The translations under genes and the position numbers were made by a program. DNA of 64,000 nt from Alectoria sarmentosa (lineage: Eukaryota > Ascomycota > Lecanoromycetes > Lecanorales > Parmeliaceae). This document shows positions 10,618 to 22,829 of the stretch, one piece after another. Each line of letters begins with the position of its first letter. Positions within the stretch are counted from its first letter, which is position 1. The notes below the pieces were generated by a model, which was given only the letters and a program-made list of their open reading frames with translations, ran no database searches and was not told the DNA's origin. Location of the stretch: the NCBI GenBank assembly GCA_009733775.1, contig WOGZ01000129.1, positions 25,921 to 89,920 of the forward strand, read 5' to 3'.

Positions 10618-12560
10618 CTTAGTTCTGTAGTGATTGGAAGCTGGTTGATGACGGAGATATGGACGAGGAAATGTAGAGGTCTTTATAGATTTTTGGAAGC
10701 GCTGAAGGGATAGGAAGGAACATGGGAGATGTAAAATTCAGCGACTGAGTACTGACATGGGCTGCGTAATGAAGTCTTTTGAAACGTTGGGCCAAACTTA
10801 TCGTTCCAGACAAATTCAGCGTGCAAGAAGCAGCGGATGGCTGGGGAGTCGCCTTTGCGTCTCGACCTTCCCTGGATAGAGTATACGCAGCTTATAAGAT
10901 ACGCAACATTAGAGTATGCGTCACGCTGAGGCTCAAGAAGTCAATTTGAGATAGAGACTGCGGTGATCTTGCGTGATCTCATCGCGTATATTGTCAAAGC
11001 TCAGCTCGGGCTAACAAGAAAATGGACGATACAGCGCATAGATGCTCGGAAGAAGCAATAGGGGCTCGCCAGAAGTTGCGTTTATTGATTAAGAGGTGTT
11101 CTCACCAGAGTCGGGCCGCTATATATGTTTCAACCTAAACGTAAATGATCGCGTCGACATGCTACAAGGCGGCATCATGAGGACGAGCATGGTCAACGTA
11201 AGGCTGAACCTACTTATACAGAGAGCGGCAATGACTGTAAGATTAGAATGGTACAAGTTGCTGAGTGGTAAGTACTGGGCAACGAAACTTTTGGATAACG
11301 GTTAGCGCCCTTGAAGTACGTACTGGATTTGAAAGGGTCCCATGATGAGTCTAAGAGTTCGTGGAAAGGTAAGGTAGCTAGGACTTGCTCATTGGTGAAA
11401 GGCGTTGGTAAATTGCGTACTGTACAGTGGGGTTTGTTCTAGATATCGCATGGCTTTGGCTTCGGTATTTGGGCGCATGGAGTCAGAGTTCATCGTGTGC
11501 TAACAGACACTTTGAGCCAAAGAGATGGCGAGACGATTACGCGCTGCGACAACCACAGGTGACAGTGTAAACGGTGCACTCGACAACTGGCCGAATGATC
11601 GAATACACCTTGTGGAGCGGCCGTCGTCGTCAGCCTTTTTGAAACATGGCAGAATGCGCTAGGCATATCAGGCTAGTGAAAGCTCGGACTAAACAGAAGC
11701 GGTAAGGCTGGAACCTGACGGGGATGACAAAAGTCGTCGTACACGCCAAGAGCTCCTGATGTCTTGTAAAATAGCATAAGTCGATTAATCTTCCTCCAAT
11801 CCAATTACTCTTGCGACAAACTTTCTTCAATGAAACGATAGCTACAATTCCCAAAACAAAAGCTTTACTTCAGACTGTTCGTTGTGGAGCTGTTCAGCAT
11901 TCGTGATCATGGTGTGTACGACGACTTCTGTCACCCCCTGTGCCTGCCTTCAACCCTATCGAGGCCCAACGGTCTGCCAGCATTTTGCTTCACCTTCGGC
12001 GCTGTATTCCAGCGTCTGATTCGCCCTCCGGTATCCGGCAGAGATGATTGCACGAGCCCAAATCGTTTACGGGGATCTGGAGGGCAATGTACTCTTGCAC
12101 AAACGAGAGGCTTCGCCACCAGCTATTGTGGATTATCTCGCCGTACTGGCAGCCGGGAGGATACGCAGAGGCAATATGGGTTGGACGTGTTTGTGTGGTT
12201 GGCTTAGGTAAAGAGTGGGTAGAAATGATGGGAACGGGGACAGAAAGGCTGCAGATGCTAGTTAGCGCATTGATCTTTAGATCCATTTCTGACACCTGTT
12301 TGAAAGGGGACGTGATAACGAACGATCTGTTAGGGAAATACAAAACGGCGATCAATATTGCAGAGAAGTTTTTTATTCGGTTTGATGGGACTTGAGATAT
12401 CCAATACTTACCTTAGTATAGAAGCTAGCATTAGAATAATTTATCGTGTATCTAATCCTTAACATGTTGAAGTAATTTCCACGCTCTCAGCCATATGAAC
12501 CGTCTTACTTTAGTTGATAATTCTCTATCTGTATGCACCGTAAAAACACTCCCCTTCCAA
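10618..12560. other. Gene-poor 1.9 kb
   Basis: No supported gene. Plus- and minus-strand frames at 11884-12355 overlap completely and neither resembles a known protein. The stretch next to 12560 should hold the 3' UTR of the ABC transporter. Confidence 0.4.
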
Positions 12561-15500
12561 CTACTCGACATCCCGATCCAACTCCTGCGCCGACACCATC
12601 TTGTAGTACAGTCCCCGTCTTCTAACCAATTCAACATGGCTCCCCTCCTCAACCACAGCCCCGCGATTAAGCACAAAGATGCGATCGCAGCGCTGGATAG
12701 TACTCAAGCGATGCGCAACGGCGACGGTGGTGCGGCCAGTCTTCTCGCGCGCCACAGCTTCGATAGCGGTCTGCACCTGCGCCTCGGAGGCGGTGTCAAG
12801 AGCCGAGGTTGCCTCGTCGAAGAGCAAGATGTCTGGTTCACGGATTAGGGCGCGAGCGATGGCAAGGCGCTGACGTTGACCGCCGCTCAGGGCGATGCCG
12901 CGGTTACCAATATGGGTGGCGTAGCCGTCGGGTAGACTCATGATGAACTCGTGGATGTTGGCGGATTTGCAGACGCGTGTGACCTGGTCATCTAGCCTTT
13001 GTTCTTCTGGGCCATCGTCCCCGTCTGTGGCTACTTGGTCGTCTCGTAGGCCGAGCAGGACATTATCCCTGATGGAACCCTGGTACAGCATCGTCTCCTG
13101 CGAGACGAGCCCGATGCGGGCGCGGTGGGCGTGCACGTCGAGCTCTTTGAGTGTTCTGCCCTCAATGAAGATGGTGCCGGAGTCGATATCATAGAAGCGC
13201 TCAAGGAGGGCAATCATGGTACTCTTGCCACTCCCTGAAGCGCCAACGATGCCTACTGATTCGCCTTTGTTAATCCTGAGGCTGATGTTGCGCAAAATGG
13301 GATTGTCAGGTCTACTGGCGTATGCGAATGAAACGTCCTTAAATTCGATAACGACGGCAGCCTCCTTTTCGTTCGTGAATGCTTCCTTAATACCTGTGGA
13401 GGTGTTTATGGGAGGCTGAGATCTGCGGAGATCGATGATGTGGTTTGCTGCCGAGTGTGCTTTCGATGTGTCTAGCCCGACGTGTTAATGCGCAGCTCGG
13501 CAGCGACAGAGGGCAACAGCAAGAAGAAAACTTACCAGACGTGAAACCGAACAAGAAGCCGGCAGCGTGAGCTCCCATCACCACGCTAATAAAGACGATG
13601 AAGAAAGTTGTTGCGTCATACTTGCCCTCAGAGAGCAGCTTGCCGCCATACCAGAACGCCAGAGCCGCAACTGCAAGACTAACACTCTCGCTGAGCGCAT
13701 ACAGCACCATACTGAGAAGTTTAGTTCGCACCTCGTGCCGAGCGCACTCACCCAACCGACTACGATAGCCCTCCAGCACCTTGTCCTCAAGCGTCAGGCT
13801 TGATACCGTACGGATGGCTCCCACAGCCTCAGTCGCAAAACGCGCACACTCGAGGTAAATTTGACTCACGCGGTCATGGTTTGTCATCTCGATGCGCATG
13901 CGCATAAATCCCGCCCCAAACAGCACGGGCATGCCGCCCACGATGGCGACCAGGCCTAGCTGCCAGCCGACGGCCAGCGAGAGAATGGCGCAGCTCGTGA
14001 TATTGACGATGACCACCAGGATCAGCGCCAGGTTGGTTGACAGCAAGCTTTGCAGCCGCTGTGGGTGTAGAGACAGATTACTGGTCATGTCGGCAGCACC
14101 GTGGCCCGCGAGATCAAAGAAGGCGATGTCCTGGCGCAGCATTGAGTCGAAATATTCGCAGCGGTAGAAGCGAGTAGCGTGAAACGCAGCGATGGTCCAG
14201 AAGAAGCCGACGCCCAGGTAGCAACATAAGACACCGAGGCCGAGAACAAAGTACATGAGGGCCCAGAAATTTCCACGGCTTACCAGCTCAGGTCCTGGTG
14301 CAAGCTGTAGTGTCGGAATGCTCTTACCAAACAGCACTGCCTGCGAAGGAAATAAGCCGCCGCCGGCAACGGAGGCAATAAAGCCGGCCAGAAAGATGGG
14401 CCAAATGTGCGTCTGCTCCTTGAAGATGATAATCGAGAGGCATTTGACCAGTGAAAACTTTCGTGCAATGTCTTTGTCCTCAGGCTCGTCTCCCGCCTCC
14501 TCGTCTGCATTGCCTTGACCCGCCACTGGCTTCGAGGGGTTTAGCTTCCTGGGTAAGGACTCTTCAAACGTTACCGGCGTATCGGCCGCCTCCCAGTTTT
14601 CGGAACTGCTCTCTGTAGATTCTCCAGCGTCGTGGTCGTCGTTGCCATCAGTTTGCTTCATGTTTAGCGCCTGCGCATTGACGAGTTTGTGGTAGGCACC
14701 TTTCAGGGCAAGGAGTTGCTGGTGAGTACCTTCTTCCACCACCTCTCCGTGGCTGAGCACAATAATTTTGTCGGCCTTCTGCACAGTGGACAGCTTGTGG
14801 GCGATCATGATGGAGGTGCGTGATATAGATACGTTGTCAAGCGCTGCCTGGACCTTTTTCTCGGCCGCAGGATCCAGTGCTGAGGTGGCTTCGTCCAGTA
14901 GCAGAATCCGAGGGTTGGAGATAACGCTCCGTGCTATCGCGACGCGCTGCTTCTGGCCGCCACTCAATAAACTGCCACGGTCTCCAACGCGGGTGTTGTA
15001 CTTGTCCGGTAGCTCCTGGATGAAGTCGTCTGCATATGCCTGAACGCACGCCTGCCGCACAAGCTCGCGCTTCTCATCCTCAGGTAGTGAGTTCATCGGC
15101 GTGTTGTACAGGCCGTGGGCCACATTGTTGTAGATTGTATCGCTAAACAAGACGGGCTCCTGTTGCACAAAACCAATCTGGCTGCGGAGCCAGCGCAGAT
15201 TCAGGTCTGCAACGCCATAATTACCCACCCGAATGCACCCTACTTCAGGGTCAAACCAGCGCTCAATCAGCCCGACGATTGTGCTCTTTCCTGAGCCGGA
15301 CGCCCCGACCAACGCGGTGACCTTGCCCGCTTCGAAGGCGAGGCTGACGTTCTGCAGCACCTTGACCGTAGGGCGCGATGGATATGCAAAGGTAACATCA
15401 TCCAGTCGGACAGAACCGCCACTATCATTTGGGCGTTCACCTGTCCCAGCAAGCGGGTCTATCTTGGACTGGCGATCGATCATCTCGAACATGCCCTTGG

Positions 15501-16771
15501 CCGCGGCAGATGCCCTAGTAAAGTCACCAAAGCCAGGAGCCACGTCGGACGCAGCCTGAGTCCCTAGTAGGACGGCAAGTAGAACGCTGTAAGGATTTAA
15601 GAGTCAGCAGACTTTCCGAGGGATTTTATGTGCGGGTGAAGGGGTGATAAATCTACGTGATGACTTCGCCTCCACTCCCAATGTGGCCCTCGTTCAGCAG
15701 CTTGATACCGTAGTACCAGGCCAATGCATAGCCGCAGTAGGTGGTGAAGAACTCGACGCTGTACTGGACACCGAGAACGGGGCCCTTCCTAAAACCGAGC
15801 TTCTGTGCCGCGGCCAGGTAAACATCATACTTCTGGCGCAGCTTTCGGCTTGCATCAAAGGCCGTAACGATGCGGACGGTACTCAGGGCTTCTTCAACCA
15901 GTCCGCCGGCGGAGTTATAGATGTCGAGTATCTTTGCCTCGATCTTGGCATCTAAGAGGGTTTTAGTCGTTGCAGATGACGATGGAGAGGGAACGAATGT
16001 AGAAGAGAGCCGAGAATAGTGCACGAGAATGGTGTTCCTACCAAGGCTAAAGGTGATGTAAAAGCCTGCGAAAAGGGCGGGTAGTGTAGTGGCCGTGACA
16101 AGCGTGAGAGCCCACTGCCGCGAGAAGGCCACCACAAAAGCAGCCACGAACATGGAGATGGCCTGGACGAGGGCGCCGACCTTTTCGGTGCTGCCATTCT
16201 CGACCAAGTCCGCATTGTTGGACACGGTCACCGCCACCGTGCCAGGCGAGCACGAGTCGAGGAAGGCAACGTCCTGGCGGATGAGTGACTTGATAAAGGC
16301 TTGACGAAAGGCCCTGGTGGCGCGGATGCCTGAGATGCCAAAGCATACTGCAAAAATATACACCAGCACGAAGCGGCCGATGAAGAGGTACAGCAACCAC
16401 AGCGCATTCTGAGACAGCGTCTGATACAGAGTGGCTGCGGAGCTTTTTCTGGTACTGAAGCTGTTAAACTGGTTCACGGACGAGCCGAACACCAGTGTCA
16501 TCAGCGGCAGCGCGGTTCCCGACACGATGGCGGAGACGAGGCCAACGAGGCGAAGGAGGTGGTCCAGCGGCTCCGAGTAGCGCCAATGCACGCGGAAGAA
16601 GGATCCTAAAGAGCCGTCGTCGTCCTTCTTCCCCTTGCTTTCATCGCTGGTGCTCTGGGCCGGGTCGCTTAGGGGGTGGAGCTTCTTAACGGCGGCATCT
16701 TCGCCAGTAGTCATGGGGGGCAAGAGACCGGGAGGGGAGACGCCCAGTCCCAGCTCTGTTGCGTGCTCCAT
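12561..16771 (-). CDS. Full-size ABCB (MDR/P-glycoprotein-type) exporter
   Basis: Four exons, 16771-16042, 15951-15657, 15586-13536 and 13471-12561, give 1328 residues, normal for a (TMD-NBD)2 exporter. The first intron is 90 bp and in frame, so reading through it would insert 30 residues ahead of DAKIEAKILD. TMD1 spans about residues 70-360. NBD1 has Walker A GASGSGKST near 436, Q-loop GFVQQEP, signature LSGGQKQR near 549, Walker B ILLLDEATSALD and H-loop IAHKLST. An acidic linker joins it to TMD2. NBD2 has GASGSGKST near 1102, LSGGQRQR near 1220, ILLFDEATSALD and VAHRLST. All catalytic motifs of both sites are intact. Location is the plasma or vacuolar membrane and the substrate is unknown. 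No biosynthetic neighbours point to a metabolite cluster. Confidence 0.95.
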
Positions 16772-16978
16772 GATGGGATAGTCCTAAGGTGAAAGTATCC
16801 GATGACCGCCGAAGCTAGTGTAACAATCTTTTTCCGAAGAAACCCCGCATATCAACATCGACTTCGGGTCCGAAAAGGCTGGCCATTGAAAGCGGGGAGC
16901 ATACGATATTGTTCGGATGGATCGGGGGCGGTCGCGCTCCTGTATCGTACCTATATCCCATTGTCTGGCGCCTGGGGG

Positions 16979-17317
16979 TTAAATTGTCTTGGCTGTAGGG
17001 CTGAGCCCCTGAATTTTACCCCCTGCCAGACGATGGGATAAGGCATCGGAATAATTACGGACGTCGAAGAAAACTTTGGAGATGGCTGGTGATTCTAATA
17101 TCGATCTCAGTGTTTGTCCGTTGGAACCGGCAGTGTCAAAGCCCTTGGCAGCAAGCCTGTGGACAGCAATGAGATAGATGTGGCTTTGCGGCTGAACGCA
17201 GAGTTGGAGTATGGAGATCGTGCCCCGCTGGAAGAGGTTATCTCCAGCATTGAGGACGGCGACTAGGGACGTCTCAGTATGGGGTATCATAGGATTTAGA
17301 CATAGTGATAGAGGCAA
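16979..17317 (-). pseudogene. Remnant of a 3'-5' exonuclease (RNase D-like) domain protein
   Basis: About 110 residues resemble the N-terminal half of the small fungal 3'-5' exonuclease-domain proteins. Recognisable pieces are RGTISILQL, TAGSNGQTL, ILESPAISKVFFDVRN and SDAL. The segment lacks an ATG. At DNLFQRGTIS it seems to have lost the residues that in this family carry the first acidic pair (D-x-E) of the DEDD active site. After SDALSH it leaves the family pattern and stops, so the C-terminal half is missing. It lies just upstream of the divergently reading flank of the ABC transporter. I read it as a truncated, catalytically dead relic. An unrecognised intron is less likely because the loss is internal. 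Confidence 0.55.
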
Positions 17318-17805
17318 AGTTCATAGCGCAAGAACCCTATAGGTTTAGTGCCTCCGGGCGGAATGAAATCTACATCTACATCTAGAAAGTCCCCGAGACG
17401 ACAGCGCACTGCATACTGTGCCAAGCCTGACAGTTTCCAGCTCCCCTTTTGTGATACAAGATCAAATTTTGTATGTTTACCGAGCTTGAAAGAGCATCAA
17501 AAGAAAAACAGTATGTTGGAGAAACGTAATAGACCTTTCGTTGGTACGGAATGAAATACACTTAGCAAAAGGGACTCTGTAAACTTTCTTGACATGCGTT
17601 CTCCACATCTGAGGTCAACATTCAGGACGATATGGGGACGCATCGGTTTATTATAATTACAGAAACAATTCGGAGATCTCCTCATCTATCTTTATATATG
17701 TTAAGAATAACATGTCACATTGGCTGTTGTACATATAACCGACTCTCAACATTTCATACGATTCGCTCTCTTTTTTCCTTCCTGACCGGCTGTGTTGTCT
17801 GAGCG
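17318..17805. other. Intergenic, nothing recognised
   Basis: About 490 bp downstream of the secreted-protein gene. Only short frames occur, and the right part should be its 3' UTR. Confidence 0.4.
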
Positions 17806-18594
17806 TTATTCCGCAGAAAGATCTGCTGTAAGATTGCTGGACAGAGTCCTTGGAATGCGAGGCCCGTTCGGGATGGCCTGATCAATCGGCGACCCAGACT
17901 TGAACGCAAAAATTGCTACCTTACCATCACCGCCGATGATACTAGTACCTGACTTTGGTCAGTGCCTTGAAGTGCTCTCAAAATCCAACGCTGGTTCCAA
18001 TAAAGAAAACAGCTTTCACTTACGAGCCTCTACCCAGCCTATATTAGTGCCACGAGGGGGTTCGAAACAACTTAGCAAAGCGTTGCTCGTTTGCACTAAT
18101 TGTCCCTTAAAGACGATAGCAGTCTGACCGGATGATGTTGCGGAAGTTTCGGGCGTGAACCTTGCTGGAACCTCCCTGAGCAGAGCTATAGCCACCGTAC
18201 ATTCCCCTATTCACGCGAATAAGGTACTCGATTCCTACATCCTGACAGCGATCGTCGACTTACCATAAGTAGATCTCCATGGTGTTCGAAAACCATTACC
18301 CGTAGTGGGAAGATGCGCAGCGGAGGAAACAAAGTCCATGGGGTACATGTTCGGCAGTGTAGTAATTTGGGGCGACTCCATCAATTCATACATAGCTAAG
18401 ATGCAAGCGACACTACCAGGATAGATCTGGCCGTAGGAGGCATAGTCGGTGCTGCAGTGTGTATCGCTGTTACCTGCAAGGAGGCTGTTGTTTTTTGAGA
18501 TGGCCTGGATCGCTGGTAAGGGTGCAATGGCTGCACCAGCTGTGAATCGAGAACACAGCAGGGAGACGAAAAGATTGACAATGACTGACTTCAT
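17806..18594 (-). CDS. Secreted protein of unknown function (three exons)
   Basis: Exons 18594-18264, 18206-18024 and 17948-17806 join in phase across 57 and 75 bp introns, both with GTAAGT donors, giving 218 residues. The start at 18594 yields a signal peptide (MKSVIVNLFVSLLCSRF). An in-frame codon further 5' would bury it. The mature protein opens AIAPLPAIQAISKNN and has four cysteines outside the signal: CSTDYASYG, VACILA, ECTVAIALL and LLSCFEPP. Asn-linked glycosylation sites are present (for example NNS and NLT). The third exon opens IIGGDGKVAIFAFKSG. The unspliced reading ends soon after the first donor, so the complete gene is easily missed. No domain is recognised. It is probably a lineage-restricted extracellular or wall protein. 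Confidence 0.7.
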
Positions 18595-19941
18595 AGAGAC
18601 TTCGAAAGGATGGGTTGAAATCTGCGAAAGTGATGGACACGGATGAAGATGAAAGAAGAACATGTGTTCTTATACAGAGCGCAAAATCTGTAGCGGCTAG
18701 GAGATCGGCAATATGGTTTCAGCAAACGACATCGCGTACGCATCTCTGCTGTCGCCAATAATACTTAACGTCGGAGACATTACGCGTATGGTATCAGACC
18801 AAAACCTTGCTCCTTGAACGGTCCGAGTCCCAGACTGACATCAAGGTCGTGGCAGAGAAGCATGTTGTTCGGAAGACGTCATTGGCTCATGACCAAGAAA
18901 CAAGGCAAGAACGCATCGGTGGAAACTACAATGAGTCCTTTCGCCTGAGCGTTGCACAGAGCGATCGTTATAACTCCAGAGAAAGATCAAGTGCACAGGG
19001 TCGAGACGAAGCGCCAGTGTTGTGAATAAAGTGATTTTCTGAGCGCGAGTATCGAGTGCCTCGAAAGGTGTCGGAGCTTATGTCTTCGTCGCAATTTGCG
19101 GTTGCCTTCTTGAATCTTCGCGAGGGCATCCCAAAGAAAATTGTAGTCTTTGGCGGAGTTCACGTTGGTCTTTCGCTTTGTTTTGTAGCTTTCGATTTCT
19201 CGATACAGGTTCGTGGTCGTCCAAAAAATTTGAGAATGGCACGTGATCAAGGCTCTCAGTGGGCGACCGACAACCGCTTAACTAATAGACGTTTTGAGTA
19301 TTTTGTTAATAGTCAGTGGACCGGTCGACTAATAGTGCACCGGTCCAAAGTTGAGGTTTTGGTGGTCACGTTTACAGTGAATATCTGATCATAATAGATG
19401 TGCTTTTGATGACAACAGGGCGGATAAGTCAAAAATGATTAAATAGAGGCAATAAATAACCTATGTCATGTGGAAGTAGAGTGAGTGGCCTTGTCAGAGG
19501 AAAGAGCTTTCGCAATGTCAAGACTGATGTCTCGCCGTTATGACTATTTTTGCGCGGGTCGGCGACGGCGGTGGTTGTTCAGTACATACCTTCGGGTTGT
19601 TTAGGAGGGGGTATAGTGTAGGATTTGACCTCACGAGATAGGTGTCGGGGGCCTCTTCGGCTTGGAAGAGGCACTTAAGGAGAAAGTGACATTTCAGGAT
19701 ATGCCTCCAGTGGAGCAAGGTGTGCAAGAGTCCGACTGCTGCTGCTGTAGATACATCTACCTGATCTGCTCGCGCAAGGCGCCCCATTCGATCCACAAGA
19801 AGACAGGAATGCTAAGAACTTTGCTTCGTCACGGGTCGTTGCAAGATGTTCTCTGCTCCATATTGTTACCGTCTGTCCCTTGATCAATGATAGAAAGAAG
19901 CTGTTATTTAGACTCTCGATAAGCAAGGGAACCTCAATCGG
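18595..19941. other. Gene-poor 1.3 kb
   Basis: No supported coding sequence. Short frames overlap on both strands, and the first few hundred bases should be the promoter of the secreted-protein gene. Confidence 0.4.
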
Positions 19942-20184
19942 TCAAGGTGTGATGGGTGAAGGAGGACGAAGACCACCTGGCTGATGTTCTTGTTTGTACT
20001 TGCCTGCTTCCTTAACAATTTTGTTGTAAAAGCGAAGAATGCGAGAGAATCCTGATGCGAAGCTTATGAGATCCACTACACCTGCTACTATCGATACAGC
20101 CTCGATGATGGGGTTAAGACATCACGTCTGTTGGTAGATTCGACGGTCCATTTGCATCATTTTGTTGGCGCCCATGGTAGACAT
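19942..20184 (-). pseudogene. Stop-interrupted short reading frame with a hydrophobic segment
   Basis: From the ATG at 20184 the frame reads MSTMGANKMMQMDRR, then a TGA after about 20 codons. The same frame continues for 59 protein-like codons, including EAVSIVAGVVDLISFAS and a basic KIVKEAGKYKQ tail, to a natural stop. The TGA may be a mutated CGA. The hydrophobic stretch could be one membrane helix. No family is recognised. It may be chance open sequence, hence the low score. Confidence 0.25.
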
Positions 20185-20972
20185 CGAGAGTCAGCCTTCT
20201 ACTTTAGTATCTCCCTCGGTTGGAACATAGGCTGATGTACAGTGTCCAGAACCTTTTTCCAAGGTTTTCGCACTACCTTCCGGCCTTCGTACGTGACAAC
20301 AGTACGCGTTATAGGTAACTCGGCAATGACAGCGAGAATTTTATAAACTACTCCAGGTGAGAACGTGATAAGGAGACAAGCCCGGTCGCTTATGTTAGCT
20401 AAGAAACAGTCCGAGAGCCTCGGTCCCTCAGACGTGCTAACCACGCTTAGCCCATTCAGGTTAGCGCGTTCCGCTTACTAGGGAACCTAGCACCCCAGGT
20501 CCCCGAAGGCTGCGCGGTCAGTGAACCCAACACCAAGTCCCAATTGGAGAGTGATACTTAACGTTGATGCTTGGCGTAAGAGGCACAGAAATGGGGAGAC
20601 TGAGACGAGGTCTTGCCTTGGCCCCACTACTTAATTCCGCGGGCCTGGTGGAAAAGCCCCGCAATTGCAATCGAGGGATCAATAACTCACCCGCGAAATC
20701 ACACAGTTACTCTGCCCTCTCTACAAGATGTTCTTCTCTCATGCCCGTTAGCCATCCAAACAGTCTTCTTGTATCAGAAACCTAGGGATTTCAGTTCCAA
20801 TTGCCGTGAGTGGAATTGACTTCTGCCGTTGCCGCTTTCTCTGACGTACGCGTCCTAGTCAGCTTCCGCATGTCATTTTCGTCCGGCATTCCCTCACCTT
20901 TCAAGCATTTCTAATACCAATTGAAGTCCCACAATCCGTCCAAGTCTTCAATAAATCCTACTTCCATTCATC
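20185..20972. other. Upstream region of formate dehydrogenase
   Basis: No recognisable gene. A minus-strand frame at 20199-20444 is open but unsupported. The pyrimidine-rich stretch before 20973 looks like a normal fungal promoter and 5' leader. Confidence 0.4.
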
Positions 20973-22474
20973 ATGGTATTTGCTCGCTCTGTCTCTCGCC
21001 TTTCCCGGCCTGCTTCCTCCCTCCTGTCCTCGAGGACTGCCCTCCCGGCCCAGCGGGGAGCCTGCGGCGGGGTACGAACGCTGACTGCCACTTCCCGACT
21101 ACAGGTTGTTCCCGCCCCCTCAGACGCTCGAAAGAAACTGACAGTGCTCCAACCCAGTCTAAAGTACTCCTTGTCTTGTACGACGTAAGCATTCCTCCAA
21201 TTGACCCAAATCCTAGCTGTCGGAAGCTCCGGTTGACCAACGTCTTACACAGGGCCATGAGCACGCAAGAGAGGTTCCTGAGATGCTAGGAACCACCGAG
21301 AACGAGCTTGGGATCAGAAAATGGCTTGAAGAGCAGGGTCACACCTTGGTCACCACCTCAGACAAGGAGGGCGAGAACTCCAAATTCGACAAGGAGCTGG
21401 TGGACGCCGAAGTCATCATCACTACACCGTGAGTCTTGCAATTTCCGAGTGTACATGGCGTGGGAGGAGGAGCAGCGTAGTAAGGAATAATCATGATCGA
21501 ACGCTCAGGCTGAATATCCATTATCATCAGCTTTCATCCAGGATACCTCACCGCGGAACGACTCGCTAAGGCCAAGAAACTCAAACTCGCCGTTACCGCC
21601 GGCATTGGATCTGATCACGTTGACCTCGATGCCGCAAACAAAACAAATGGCGGTGTCACCGTCGCTGAAGTAACTGGCTCCAATGTTGTATCTGTGGCAG
21701 AGCATGTTCTTATGACTATCCTCACTCTTGTTCGCAACTTCGTTCCTGCTCACGAGCAAGTTGCAGGAGGTGACTGGAACGTCGCGGCTGTTGCTAAGAA
21801 CGAGTATGACCTTGAGAACAAGGTCGTAGGCACAGTTGCTGTTGGGCGTATTGGCGAGCGGGTGCTACGAAGACTCAAGCCGTTCGACTGCAAGGAATTA
21901 CTGTATTTCGATTACCAACCTCTTCAACCTGAGATTGAGAAGGAGATCGGATGCCGACGGGTGAACGACTTGGAGGAAATGTTGGCCCAGTGCGACGTTG
22001 TCACCATCAACTGCCCGTTGCACGACAAGACTCGAGGCTTGTTCAACAAGGAATTGATCTCTAAAATGAAAAAAGGTGAGTTGAGAACTGTGATTCGAAT
22101 GCTCCTGCTAAACAGACGATACAGGCTCGTGGCTTGTCAACACCGCCCGTGGTGCCATCGTTGTCAAGGAGGATGTTGCCGAAGCTCTCAAATCTGGCCA
22201 TCTCCGTGGTTACGGGGGCGACGTCTGGTTCCCACAACCAGCACCCAAAGACCACCCTCTTCGCTATGCCAAGAATACGATGGACGGCGGTAACGCCATG
22301 GTGCCTCACATGTCTGGTACCTCGATTGATGCCCAGGCACGCTATGCGAAGGGCACCAAGGACATTCTTGAATCATACTTCTCTGGAAGATACGATTACA
22401 GACCAGAGGACTTGATCGTCAAGGATGGAGACTATGCTACCAAGGCATATGGACAGAGGAGCAACAAGAAATGA
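20973..22474 (+). CDS. fdh1: NAD-dependent formate dehydrogenase
   Basis: Five exons (20973-21104, 21158-21184, 21253-21428, 21531-22075, 22125-22474) encode 409 residues. The enzyme oxidises formate to CO2 with NAD+. From KVLLVLYDG onward the protein matches fungal Fdh along its whole length, ending GDYATKAYGQR. The nucleotide-binding loop is GTVAVGRIGERV near 210. The catalytic pair is Arg about 302 (VNTARGAIV) and His about 355 (MVPHMSGTS), and the formate-pocket motif TAGIGSDHVDL is intact. The first exon is a basic, Ser/Arg-rich presequence (MVFARSVSRLSRPASS), suggesting mitochondrial import. The second exon is only nine codons. Intron 1 needs a weak donor (GTTGTT), because reading through shifts the frame and stops. 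The alternative is a start downstream without the presequence. Confidence 0.95.
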
Positions 22475-22829
22475 AAATTTTGAGATTCATTGTGGAAAAT
22501 GGGAACCTTCGCAGTCCGCATGTATATAGCTCTAGATAGGCCAGTCTTTTCACGAAATGTAATAGGAGACGTCAAAATAAACAATTTCTATCACAAACGA
22601 AGGATTCGATGCGATACAAACCACACTAGCCAAAAAACTTGTAAGCCACCAGTTCTCGACATAGATAGCATTAGCAATAGTGTTACACTCCCTCCGTATC
22701 AGGCAACATACATCAAACTTGAGACGAGACCTCAACATTATCATTCACGAGACTCGACCACATCTAGACCACCATCATCACCATCACCACCACATCACCC
22801 TCGGCCACTCACCTAAATCCCTTCTAAAG

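Noticed and set aside
11884..12355. Overlapping plus and minus frames
   Set aside because: Neither has a domain or plausible splice sites, and mutual overlap suggests chance.
12561..20184. Secondary-metabolite cluster around the ABC exporter
   Set aside because: No synthase, cyclase, P450 or pathway regulator lies nearby; neighbours are relics and a secreted protein.
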